Source of the DNA: Bugulina stolonifera | Lineage: Eukaryota > Bryozoa > Gymnolaemata > Cheilostomatida > Bugulidae | NCBI GenBank assembly: GCA_935421135.1 | Contig: OW285187.1 | Location: 2,728,001 to 2,792,000 of the forward strand | Length of the DNA: 64,000 nt | Reading direction: 5' to 3' | Shown: in pieces, positions 51,191 to 63,500 of the stretch | How positions within the stretch are numbered: the first letter of the stretch is position 1 | Layout: each line of letters opens with the position of its first letter | Notes under the pieces: generated by a model | The model's database searches: none | The model's input: the letters and a program-made list of their open reading frames with translations, nothing else | Told to the model about the DNA's origin: nothing | Made by a program: the position numbers and the translations under genes

Positions 51191-54100
51191 TTAGTCAGAA
51201 TTTATCCTCTTCTCCTCACCCCTGTCTCCATCAGCACCAGAAACACAGAGTAGCGTAAAGTGAAGCAGTGCACTAATAAGTATACAGCTACCACCCATGT
51301 AGAACGTAGCGTTATAATCACCTGTAGAGTCATACAGCAGGCCTACAATGTAAGTACATGTAAGTACATGAGTAAGTGAATACTGATAGCAGATGTGCAG
51401 TAGTGTATATAATTGCGAGTATTAGCCATCAGTATGGTTTCAGCCTAGCAGATAAGGAGTAGTAATTTGCACATATCCATGCTTCATTTTATTAGATTCA
51501 CAATCACTTGAAGCCTAGTTTGACTCTGGTTTTTGCTGAAACCAAAAAAATAGGGGAGAGTGTTACGTACCTTCCAAAGGAGGAGCTGCCACAGCTGTGA
51601 GACCTCTTACTAAACAGATTAGACCAAACCCATTGCTCAGTTTATCCAGGCCCACCAGGTCACAGACCAGAACTGACAGCAGTGAGACAAAGGAAGCTAA
51701 AAGAGATATACATGTACATGTATGTACACCACTACTAGACACTGCTTGTAGATCTTACCATACCTTTACAGCAGAACCGTGGTTACATGAATGCTGGTGA
51801 AGAGATAGATGATTTACATATCAATGCCGCTGAGTAACATAAGAAATGATTGTTATTATCATAGCTCTGAATTGCAGTGATAATATTAACTGTATCTAGT
51901 TAAACTCATCTTATTTTGTATTATTGATGCTAAAGGGTAATGATGATTGGACAATCTTTCTAAGTGAAGGATATTAGAATCAAATGATAGGTAGTCACTG
52001 TAATGGCTAGCAACTTACATGCGAATAGACCATAGCAAGCAATAGATAGAGCCATGGTGAGATATGTGGTACAAAGTGGTGTGATAAGCACTGATATCCC
52101 AGCTAGAGTCAAGCACACATTGTTAACATGGAGAGTAGATACTTTGGGAATACTTGCTACTGCTCCTATTAATGCTCTACCAACAGTGTTACAGATTCCT
52201 ACAAGGAGAATAATTATGTTTATTCATCCGTGTTTCTTATTCGCTGAGTAAAAAATACTGTATGGCTTTGTGTCCTGATCCATTAGACTCATAGAATGAT
52301 CGGATTTCAAATAATAATCTGTTGGGAGAATGACTGAGAGCATTGTGGGTAATTGAGTTGTTTGTCGAATTGAGAAAGTTAAAAAAAACAGAACAATGTG
52401 TGTGCTACAATTAGAGTGATTGCCGCCGCTAAGCTTCATTGACTAATATCTATACACTAGGAGAGCTTCTCTCAAATAAAATACAGAAATATTATGGTTT
52501 GAGAAGTTGTATCCAAGATTAACCAATCACAAAAGAGCTCCACATACTAAAACACCAGCAGGTTGGACTTGGCTTGGGAGCTTAAATGACTGCATGTGAA
52601 TCCAGAACTACATATAAAAATGCTATCCCATGTAGCAGCACTAAAGGCTATACCACATAATCATTCAATAAGTTACAAACATAAGACATTATAGTAAGTG
52701 CAAATACCGCTGATAGCAGGAAGGAAGTCAGCATCAGCCTTATTAATGCCAAGTCCCACCGCTCTGTCAGACGAGAATATTATTGGCACATAGAACCCGA
52801 TTATGCCAAAGATGCTGCCTAGCAACAGTAATAGCATTCCTTTATTCCTCAAGATATCTGGGTCAATCAACTTAACCAATATATCTGTGATGGGCTTGCG
52901 TAACGTGTTTAGAAATGACGGTCTAAGTGGCTTCAGCTGTAAGAGCAATAATATAGTATTTTTGGTTATTGATAAAGAGTTGTATCTTCATTGTTTAACG
53001 GTAATTGTCGTTTTTAATTTTTATACATCTTTATAAATTCTGAAATATTTTTAATGAAAATTTTATACCAAGATTTATTGATGCAGCTAAACCTGGGCCT
53101 GAGTGCTAGGACATGTTGTAACCAACAGAATTGTGTGAAATCTGACCTTTTGGAACACAGAAAAGCAAGTTAACAGCTACAGAATCAGACGTAACATAAA
53201 TAGGATGAAATGGCTATTACAGTGACACAGTTACATGTACATGTCTATGTAGAATACCAACCTCAGATGTCCCTACACTGTCGGCAATGAAAGACCCTGG
53301 TATACATTCAGTATGTGTTTCTAGACTCATTGGTTGAGGAGGTGGTATAGTTCCACTACATAACATAGCATATTGAGGGCATTCAAGTCTCCAGTTTCAC
53401 TGACCACTGACCAAATCTGGTCACCCGAGAGTTCACTGAATTAATAGTGTTATGTGGGAATTTTATTCCAACAATTATGGTCAACAGTTTACAGCGGCAA
53501 TAGAATGTAGTATTGGTTGCTGAATAGAAATTGGCACTAGTTTGAGGAGATTACAACTCCCAATAAACAATTGTCTAATGAGATGATAACTCCCAATAAG
53601 CAACTGTCTAATGAGATGATAACACACAATGAAACCCTAGTATAATGAGTTGACAACTCATAAGAACCTAAGTGAGATGTAACAATACTTTGGTATTGAG
53701 TAAAACAAGTCACCTGGAGGATACGGCTTGTAGCTCTACTTCACCAAAATGGTTGAAATGTTCTGTACTTTGACTATGATGGTTGAAATGGTCTGTACTT
53801 TGACTATGATGGTGAGAGTTATTATCAACATCACTCTCACAGGGTGATACTGCTTTTAATTCTGGTATAGTTTGACCTTTGACCTCTTTAGGCCGCTTGC
53901 GTAATCGTCTACCCTTGAGCGGTCTCATTAGTGAAGAGAACACACATCCTTGCAGTATCACACCAGCTGGTTGGTATAATATTTTGCGATTGTTAAAGCA
54001 AAGTAATATTATCAAATTATATCACACCATCATCAGATATTCTAGTTATTATATGATAATGCTTAGGTCTACATATGATATGTATTTATTAATGTTCTAT

Positions 54101-56735
54101 TTCCATGTACAACATATCTGCTATATCTCCGTATCTACATTTATGTGTAGTAATTCCACTACTGAAACTGTGACAAGGAACTCTACATGTAACTATTCAC
54201 CTTCCATTGGGGTGGGGGGGGGGGGAGGGTGGCTCATGAGTCATGACCTAGACTTAGATTTTGGAGTGTATTCGTTTTGTCATCTAAAATGTACTGCGCA
54301 CTATTATTTTGTCAAAATTGTATTTACCAAGAATATAGTGTGTGTTTTTCCAATCGTATTTAGACAGCAAGAAGGAGGTAAAGGGCGCCATAGCGAATGT
54401 CCCAATCCCTGTTCCACACATTGCTATTCCTGTAGCTAGAGCTCGTTTATTCTCAAAATAGAATCCAACTCCAACCACAGCTGGTAAGAACATCAAACCG
54501 AATCCGATACCTAAAAGTATAATTAAGTGAATGGTAGGAGTTGTCTTCTCTCTATTTGCATGAGAGGATAACTCTGGTGTAAATATAAACTTGGCTTCAA
54601 TGACAATGAAATCATGCAAAATTAGGAGTAATAACTATGATGTACATGTACTATTTGACAATGAACACGGAGACCCTAAATCTATATTTGCATCATTACT
54701 GGACAGGATTCTCCATTATTGGAATGGGAATAGAGAAGATAACTTTGCCGTAAATAAACATGTAAAATCTCACCTCCAATAACCCCAAAGGTTATCTGAA
54801 AGACATAAATAGAAGTAGAGAAGGTACTGAGTATGAAGGCAGCTGCTGCCATGACTGACCCAACAATTCCAACAATTCGGCAACCAAACCTGTTAACTAG
54901 GGCTCCAGCAACAGGACCTGTGATAAAGATTACACCGCATTGTACAATAACTTCTGTCCTCTGTTAAAGGAAAAAAATTAGTTTGATGTTCTAATGTGTG
55001 CTAAAATATTAGTATGTGTTTCACCCGGCAATAAACAGATGTATTTCTAAATGCTGGGGAAGCTGTCCTAAGCTTTCCCAACAGCACTGAGTGATGCTGC
55101 TGAGGTTGTCTGCTTTGAAAGTGAGAATTTCAGAAACTGACCTTGGCATGTTTAAGGTCACAGAGGAGAACAAGGTATCAGTTTATTGCGGTCTATACAA
55201 CAGTGCAATTCTTTGCTGAACGATACAATACTCCAATTCAGCTTGGGGATACATTGCTGCGTATTTAGAATGGAACATCATAATGACGTTGTGTTCGAAA
55301 CGTTGCTAATAGGTTAGCAGTTTGTTATTCTGAATGTACACCAACAATCAGTGCACTATTTTTAGATAGGAAACAAGTAGGTACTCTGGTGCAAACTACT
55401 ATTAGATATAGGAATGTGCCAGGACGCACGCAATTTTGAATCTGATTCCATCAATTACCCATCTACCTTATCTGGCTCTACTGACAGTAAGGAGAGGATG
55501 AGGCTGGCATTAGTTATAGTATCAAAATGTTTTATAGAATATATGCCAAGGAGCACAAACAGACAGGAGATTTCACCAAGTCTCACATTTCTCCAATAAA
55601 ATAAAATCACATCAAATAGAAAATGAATTCAATTTTGCTATACATTAACCATGTCAATTTAGATCGAAATCAAATCAACAATATAATAGTCAAATTTAGT
55701 CAAATTTTAACTGCAATCCACAATTATATAGATTATTTACACATACCTATTGCCATATGCAATCCGATAATTAGTGAGTTAGCCAGACTGGTGGCTGCCA
55801 CAGTAGCATTAAAGTGCTCACTATATTGTCGAAGAAAGACACCAAAACTATTGGCTATTCCATCGAGAATGAAGATGTTGAAGAATGAGGCAAGGCATAT
55901 CACCCACCCCCAACCTCCTTCTGGTGGTACAGGTGCACAGTTTTTGTGCTCATCCTTCACTGTAAATATATAATCACACAGGTACTTGTACTAGTGTTGA
56001 ACTGCATGTATTAATGCTTGATTCATTAGCATCACTTACATGTACCTTTGAATTCGCGACCGTTCGAAAAAGACAGTTCAAAACAGGACAATTCGAAACC
56101 GGACAGTTCAACACCGAACAGTTTGGAACCACCAACCCCAAACCCCAGCCCTCAGAATTCCACTAATTTTTATTTTTGATATTTTTTTTATTTAATTAAT
56201 TGAATTAATTAATTAAAATTAATTATCTGTGAGTTGTGTTCTTCTAAGTGTAATTTACACAGTTTTGAACTGTCCGGTTGTGAGCCGTCTTGTCTCGAAC
56301 TGTTTTTGTCGAAATGTCCCTTTACCCTTACCTTTAGACTAGAGTTTAGTTGTACTATATACCCAGGCATACAATGTACATGGCATATCATGCTGTTGGA
56401 GTTTATACACCATGATAATATTAACATTATCTTACTTTGTGATAGGCTGCACATGACTCTCTTCGGGAATTCTGGTTGATTATTATAATTATGTTGGTAT
56501 TAGAGTTACCTACACTGACCTCTACACTATCTTGGACTAAGATATTTGTAAAGAGCCTTCTTTGCTCCATATTGAGTAACGCTAGGCGAGCTAACTAAAC
56601 CAAAATGTAGCGAACAATGTGATGTCTCAAACCTGCACTGCTAGAACCTCTAGCCTCCTTCTGATTATCTGTCTGGAAATTATTGATATTTTCTAGATCT
56701 CTCCCAGAGCCTTCTAGTTGGTTATGTTGCTCCAT
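51191..56735 (-). CDS. Gene F: MCT/SLC16-like transporter, complete
   Basis: Putative 12-TM carrier of about 558 residues. Exons: 56735-56633, 55959-55747, 54917-54774, 54510-54328, 53966-53714, 53355-53262, 52936-52708, 52198-52019, 51696-51571, 51342-51191 (stop TAA). Phases agree; the exon 1 donor (gtttga) is weak. The TM1 motif reads PEGGWGW (47-53), a variant the family allows. YFENKRALATG is at TM5. Exon 6 is only 94 nt and lacks the RPMYxKDxFYSGS loop motif of A-D. Exon 5 contains a 30-bp in-frame duplication (HHSQSTDHFN/HHSQSTEHFN). ICNTVGR opens TM9. A second ATGGAGCAA at 56567 with a phase-compatible donor could be an alternative first exon. The last exon is almost identical to that of gene G although the other exons differ far more. 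Position 8 bases into TM8 reads ADFLPAISG where the others have AALLLSILG. Confidence 0.9.
53751..53810 (-). repeat. 30-bp in-frame duplication in gene F exon 5
   Basis: Two 30-bp copies differing at one or two bases encode HHSQSTDHFN and HHSQSTEHFN in the cytoplasmic loop. Confidence 0.92.
56057..56333. mobile_element. Decayed foldback (MITE-like) element
   Basis: The left 60 bp (rich in GACAGTTCGAAACC-like words) is similar to the reverse complement of the right 60 bp, including a shared ACCGGACAGTTCAA block. The centre is AT-rich. The flanks share TACCTTT, a possible target duplication. It lies in the first intron of gene F. Confidence 0.5.
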
Positions 56736-57294
56736 TTGAAACTTTTAGCTCTATGATTCTCAGCTAGGAACCTTTGGTATGCTTATTTTAGTGATGCATG
56801 AAAGGTTACTGTGGCATGATTAATGAAGGTTCCTTGACTTTATACTATTATTAGTGTACAATGGAACATGAGAGATTCCTTTATGTTTATATAATGCAAT
56901 TGACAAAACTAGCAACTTACAATCTAATAATATAATATAAGTGCACAGCAACCTCTTTGCAAGATTTGTGCAAGAGAAGATAATTGCAGAATACTGCAAA
57001 CTGTTATAATTATTCCATCCAGTGAGTTGCAATAAGTATAGTGATATCATCACAATCTGTAATGCTACACTAATTATATTGTTCTATTTAAACACAATGT
57101 AACCTCATACAAGGCACTTTAATCTTTTCTCTATGAAGTTGCATCACTAATTGCAATTGGGTTTTATATGAATAAGATATACATGTAAGCCATGAGAAAT
57201 ATACATGTGTACATGTACACGCACAGCAGTAGCCATAAAAGATATTAAAGAAAATTGCCTTGTATGTACTACAAATAGGAGTGTATCACAGCGC

Positions 57295-57400
57295 AATTAT
57301 GTCACAGTGAGTCAAAGTAAGTCACAGTGTGTCATAATGTGTCACAGTGTGTCATAATGTATCACAGTGTGTCATAGTGTGTCATAATCTGTCACAGTAT
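57295..57400. repeat. About 10/20-bp GTCACAGTGT repeat
   Basis: Alternating GTCACAGTGT and GTCATAATGT units in the F-G gap. Confidence 0.85.
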
Positions 57401-57735
57401 GGTACATTGTATAGTACATGTAATACTGGGGTAATTGGCCTGATATACAATGCAATTGTATGTCATATTCGACTGTTCTGAAAACAGGTAATGTCCACTA
57501 TAAAAATTTGCTTGTATAAAATGTAGAAGATAATGCATTTGTAACAGGCTGATATTTTTTAATACATGTACATACACGCAATACATGTACATGTATTACG
57601 TGTATGTTAGGCAGTGAACATGGGTTTCATTCCCAATAGTAGAATATATTGTTGTGTATTGTCACCATAGCAATACCATGACTGTGTGCTATAAATTTAA
57701 TTCTGACTTGCAATACAAATTTTGTTCATACAAGT

Positions 57736-57857
57736 ATGTCAACTTTGAACCTAGGAGTTGTGTGCAGCAGTTTTGTCTTCAACCTGTTGCTACTTTTTGC
57801 ACGTAGCTACTCAGAGTTTTCCATTGGTTCTCTTGAAGCTGCGACCTTGACCCCAGA
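57736..57857 (+). CDS. Possible first exon with signal peptide, unknown gene
   Basis: ATG at 57736 opens 40 codons beginning MSTLNLGVVCSSFVFNLL, with a hydrophobic core like a signal peptide or signal anchor. It stops being open just after a good donor (CAGA/gtaagt at 57858). No downstream exon was linked and I recognise no family. It could be chance; RNA evidence would decide. Confidence 0.2.
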
Positions 57858-58347
57858 GTAAGTTTCCAAAAGCCTATGTTTATAAATGAAATATTTCAAC
57901 TCAAAATTTTTCACTCTAACTTGTTCCTCCCCCACATCACATAGCTACATTGTATGTAGTGTGTTTTCACTCTTTATTTCAAAAAATAAATACTACAAGT
58001 GCTGAGTGGATTCTGAGTAAAAATTGTCACAAAAATATATTTTATTAAATAGCGTAGTGGATATTTATCAATTGTCCTGTTTCTGTTTTATATTTACGCT
58101 AGTAGTAATATTCAGGTATCTGCTGGAAGAGATTAGTGTATTATATGACTTTCCATTTTTATTTCTACATTATATAAATTGAGGTGATTCAGAGAAAGAT
58201 TCTTGCAAATTAGATAGATATAAACATCATATAACAGTAGAAAGTATAGTGTGGGTCAAAGAACGAACTTGGTGCACCTGACAGCTAATTTGGCAGCCCC
58301 CCCCAACTATAGCAAATAAAACTCACACTATAACTAATTATTATTCA

Positions 58348-60139
58348 TTAACCAGATTTGGTTTTCTTCTCCTCACCCCTGTCTCCATCAGCACCAGAAA
58401 CACAGAGTAGCGTAAAGTGAAGCAGTGCACTGATAAGTATACAGCTACCACCCATGTAGAACGTAGCATTATAATCACCTGTAGAGTCGTACAGCAACCC
58501 TGAATGAAGAAAAGAGATTTATAATGATAGCAGGTGTATATGCAGTACCTTCTATATAATTGGTGGTCTTTAACACTTTTGTGATACTTTTTTACTTTTA
58601 GCTCTTGTGAACAACAGAGTAGGGTTAGCAGATCTAAACAGGACCCAACACTCAGAGGATTTACATGTACCTATAGTTCAAAACTTATCCCAAGTTTATA
58701 CTGAACTAACGAAAGGAAGGGGGCCTAACATACCTTCCAATGGAGGTCCCGCTACAGCTGCAATTCCTCTTACTAGACAGATGAGACCAAACCCATTGGT
58801 CAGGTTATCCAGACCCACCAGATTACAGATTATTACTGGTGATAGTGAAATAAAGGAGGCTGAAACAAAAATAACATAATGATGTTGAAAACACAAAATT
58901 AGTCTTTCAGGCTTTTATGTACATGATTGGTCTGGTCTGGTCTGGTCTGGTCTGGTCTGTACTATAGATTGGGATGCTCAATCTCTACCCAACAGGTCCA
59001 GGGTTCGTACTCTGGTGGGGCGTTATATATGAGTCACATCATGTTGGAACTCTTACAACAGTTAGCGCTGTCACCCCCTCTTAAGATATAACAGTAACAT
59101 GAGCAAGCAGTAGAATGGTCAGGCTTTAAAAACAGGTGTGTCTAACTGTACTTTCCTCGCCATGTTATAATGTATATTAGTCACCAAGAGTTGTCATCTC
59201 TTGGCTGGTAGCGGAGTAATTCAAATATTATGTTACACAGAATTTAGTTTCCTAGTATCTTGCAATCTATTCTTGGAAAACATCTACATGTAGGTAATTT
59301 CACAACATGTGTTTTAACAAAGGTTGCCAAGGAGTAAAGTCTGTTGGAAAAAACCTTTGTTTCAAGTTAATGCCAGTTACTACAATAGGTAAAGGGACAT
59401 TCTGAAAATGTTAATTTGAAACAACCCATTGGTGGCTGGCCATCTTGGAAATGAAACACTGGAAGTTTGCGAGAACACAAACACTAAGTAGAATTGTGTT
59501 TCTGCTTTGACTATCTAAATAGAGTTTAGGAATTTCGTAATTATATACTGCTGCCTTAGGGCAAATTGGGTTTATAAGAAACTTACAGGCGAATAGACCA
59601 TAACCAGCGATTGCTAGAGCCATGGTGGGGTACGTCGTACAGAACGGTGTGATTAGCACCGACACTCCAGCAAGAGTTGTGCATATGTTGTTTACAAGGA
59701 GAGGAGATACTTTAGGTATAAAGGCAACCGCTCCTGTCAGAACTCTACCTGCAGTGTTACAGATTCCTAAAAGTATTCCATACAACGAAATATAGAGTTA
59801 TCTTCCCTTATATTGACTGCAGCATTGAGAAAATTTGTAGTAATTACTCTTCATATGTTAGTACTGTTTACAACACTCAGCTAACAGAAAGCAGATAACT
59901 CCTAACGTACCCATGATAGACAGTAGCAAAGCAGCATCCTCTTTGTTAATACCGAGGCTTATTGCTCTGTCAGATGAGAATATTATTGGCACATAGAACC
60001 CAATCATGCCAAAGAGGTTGGCTAGAGCGAGCAACAGCATTCCTTTATTCTTTAGGATATGAGGGTCAATCATCTCAGCCAATATGTCAGCCATTGGCTT
60101 GGGTAACTTATTGAGACACGACAATCTGTATGACTTCAG
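58348..60139 (-). CDS. Gene G: MCT/SLC16-like transporter, TM7-12 half only
   Basis: Four minus-strand exons: 60139-59911 (229 nt, TM7-8, with LNKLPKPMADILAEM before TM7), 59766-59587 (180 nt, GICNTAGRVLTG, TM9-10), 58859-58734 (126 nt, TM11, VGLDNLTNGFG) and 58499-58348 (TM12 and tail, stop TAA). Sizes and phases match gene F exactly and the frames are intact. No exon for PDGGWGW, TM2-TM6 or the loop was found in the 3.9 kb upstream, so the 5' half either lies beyond base 64000 behind an unusually long intron or is missing. A perfect foldback element sits 80 bp upstream of the first visible exon. If the 5' half is absent, this would be a C-terminal half-transporter or an untranscribed duplicate. 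The family call is firm; whether it is functional is open. Confidence 0.8.
58929..59026 (+). repeat. GGTCT pentamer run and tRNA-like segment
   Basis: About six GGTCT units are followed by a segment with a good T-arm-like hairpin (CCAGGGTTCGTACTCTGG). The A-box part is weak. Possible SINE relic in the gene G intron before the TM11 exon. Confidence 0.35.
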
Positions 60140-60218
60140 CTGGAAAAATAATGTGGTGAAACAGGCTGCCTGGACATAGACTGAGTTCTTACGCTTTATG
60201 TACATGGCCATATACACT

Positions 60219-60563
60219 AATTATAAATCAAACGAGACTTACCTGTAAGGTGAAGTTTGATAGTAATTCTGCGAACGAATAGCGAAGAAGGTAAACAATG
60301 AGATAGCTTTAGTGGATATGCAGGAAGCTGGTCACTTGTTCAGAGGAGCACACAGATTAGGGCAAAAGTGTTTTGAAAAAAGATGATGAAAACAATGACA
60401 TACAATCAGTAACATACATTTACAATAATAAAATGATAGCGAAGAGTAAAATATGGGTGGGAAACTCTAACCCAAGGGCGGGATTGTTTACCTTCTTCGC
60501 TATTCGTTCGCAGAATTACTATCAAACTTCACCTTACAGGTAAGTCTCGTTTGATTTATAATT
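60219..60563. mobile_element. Foldback element with perfect 81-bp arms
   Basis: Bases 60219-60299 and 60483-60563 are exact reverse complements, separated by a 183-bp spacer. The lack of any mismatch implies a recent origin. Each arm, read 5' to 3' on its own strand, contains CTTACAGGTAAGTCTC, a strong splice-donor-like sequence. No clear target duplication or transposase was seen, so the class is unknown (foldback MITE or an inverted duplication). Confidence 0.7.
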
Positions 60564-63500
60564 CTGCTTCACTCATAGCTCCAAAAGCTAAACAATGAGA
60601 CTTCAGAGGAGCCCTATTCTGTGTGCTGTAAACACTCAGCCACTGTATATCATACAGTCATGCATCATTAATAATGATGTAATCCCATATCTTTGATTAT
60701 CAAATTTCGATATAGTAGTAGTATAATGTAGCCTGTAGTGGCAGCAGTCCTGGTACATGTACCACAGCTTTTAATTTGAAGTGAAACATTAGCACTATGA
60801 AACTCTGCCATAATGTGCATTGCATTTCTAGCTCTCAATGTATTTCTGCAAACTAGTAAGTACAGTAGTTAACCAGAAGCTAGCAGTATTCTTGTGTGGT
60901 ATGCAAATACTGACCTACAGCATACACCACAAGGTACGTAATAGAAATTGTACCGGAATTTTGTACAACACCACTCTGGTGATAACTTGACCACCTTAGT
61001 TTGATAATTGTGTGATATTCATTATGAATAAATACACTTACATGTACATGTACATAGCCCAGATGTAAATGGCGTCATATATTACTAATTTACATCCTAG
61101 TAGATAGGCCTACAGAATGCAGTGTAGGTAGCCATCTTACAACTTCAAGACTGAAGATATAAAGAGTCTTCAGATTTCTCAAGAAATTTGAAAGTTCGTC
61201 CAGAACCATCTATGAATTTCAAGTGTCTACATAGCGAGGCAAAGTTAGCCTTGCATAAACAACCTTTCTGTTAATTGTCTCTAATAGCCCTGTTAGCAAA
61301 TTTCACGTCACAAAGACAGAGGAGGTACAAAACAACCAGTACTTTGTTAAACCTTATTCACAGGTATAAACAAACAGCAACACTGCAAACATGTGCAGCA
61401 ACAATTCCACAACATCATCTAGGCTTAGATGATAATATGTACTACTTTTACAAATGAGCTATTTGGTTGGTCAGCTTGATTAATAAAAGAGTATAATTTT
61501 ACTTATACATGTATATACACAATTCCTGGGTTGAAGCCATTATCAAGTTGATGATAGTGTTCCCAGCAGCCACATACACCTTGTAACTTTCTGCTGGTGT
61601 AATCCTTCTAACCTACATGTATAACTCTTGAAAGTGAGTCATGAACTTTTCCCAGCCTGTCTATGGCCACAATCTACTACATGTACAATGTAGCTAGTGA
61701 CACTTTGAATATTAGTTATGCACATTTCTCCCCAAACACTTAACAGAGGGGCATACGTTGTGATTAGTATCAAACTTTGGTCAGCCTGGCACAAAGATAT
61801 CTACATGTGCATGTACATAATATACAAATAGTAGAATAGGTAAGGCTTTCATCATATGAATTAGATCACTACTATTTCCAAAATCTCAATAGAAACATAC
61901 ATGTGAATGGTCAAACATGACACAAGTTAGACAACTAAATGTAGTCCGGTGCAACTGAATTCAGTGTACTCGCTCAAGTTCCAGATGCATAATAAACTTG
62001 GATATTCAATTTATCATAATTATATTATGTATGCTAGTTGCCAATGATATCATTGACTTAGCTAGTTAGATGACGTGTTAAATTATTTCAAAGAATGGGT
62101 TCTACCCATCAGATTGATGTAGCTAACTGCAGCAAAGTTACTGCATGTACAAATCTAATCATTTGGCTTTTTGATCACTGGCAGCTACAAGCCATTGCTA
62201 GCTAGCTAGCTAGCTGTTTCATTACCAGTCCATCTGTTGCTGATAGATATCCAAGTACAACTTACAAAATAACCAACTAAACTATAAAGCATCTACAAGT
62301 ATTTTCAACTCATTTTGATACAAAATAGACCCAACAGTATTATTAGTACTGTGCAAATTGTGTGTCCACATTAGCGTGGTTCCATTTTGCTTTTCGATTA
62401 CCAAACTTTTGGCTATTAAATTGGTCAAGCCTAGCCTGTACAATGTAAAGTAGCTTCCCAACTGGATAAGCTAGCTAGCAAGCAAGCCACTACCAAGCCA
62501 ATGGCCTGGGCTAACCTCCCTATCAATACTATGGAGCGTTCAGCATGTACATGTAAGAGGCCAGCTAGATTACATGTAGGAATGTGTAGCTTTCAGCTAT
62601 TAAATAAATGTTCCAGAGCAACTACCAACATTATAAACTCAAAGTAGCAGATCTTATTGTATAACAGAGTGGGCCTGTGTTTTGTGTTCATAAATGCCAG
62701 CTTTTCTAGTAATTAGAAAGCTTTCAATGTAGCCTATTTCCACTTGTAACGTGTGCTGACCAGCCACAAAATAATATATCTTTCATTAATCTGAACATTC
62801 CAGGTGCAGCCCACAATACTGGTACAGCCTATGGTCTGAAATAAACCTAGGGTATAGTCAACTTCACAACACTCCTGATACCAATAGTACACAATTCACT
62901 TGATGTCATAAAACAGCCAAGGAATCCAATGCCAATTAAACTTTCAAGTTTTTTCTATTTCAGATTTTTTGTACTTAGCAGGGTACATGTAGTTAAAAGA
63001 CTTCAATCTTTGTCAATTAATTGTCAAGCTTTTAGCCAGGAAAAACAACTAATTTGTGCTGACCAAGAGTAGACTATAATGCACATTAGCCGAAGACCTT
63101 TCATTTCATAAGACATCATTTTATGACTTGTTCAGCTATGGTAAAATTGATTTGAAAGCATGGAAGGTTTATCACAACACAGAATGTATCATACATCTGT
63201 CATTCCTCAATATTTCTAGAAATTCAACCAATTACAGTACAATGTGAATTCTTGTTTTGCTATTATATTCTGTGGAGTTGTCTCCATCTTCCTTATATAA
63301 TGTATTATACACTGTATATAGTTTAACACAGGTCACTTCCATGTGTTTTGCAGTCTCACCAACTGTTTCTGAGAATGATCCCTTCAAGCTGATAGCTTTC
63401 TTATTTTTCATCACTTTATTGTCAAATTTCTATATAAGAAATTGTCACCAATCATTTGATCATTTGGAGGTGATCATTTATTTTTTATAGCAGCCAAATC

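Larger units (their letters stand above)
56736..58347. other. Gap between genes F and G
   Basis: 1.6 kb holding the GTCACAGTGT repeat and the possible signal-peptide exon at 57736. It presumably includes the promoter of gene F and the 3' UTR of gene G. Confidence 0.5.

Noticed and set aside
53879..54439. 186-codon plus-strand open frame
   Set aside because: It is the antisense shadow of gene F exons 4 and 5 with a poly-G run between.
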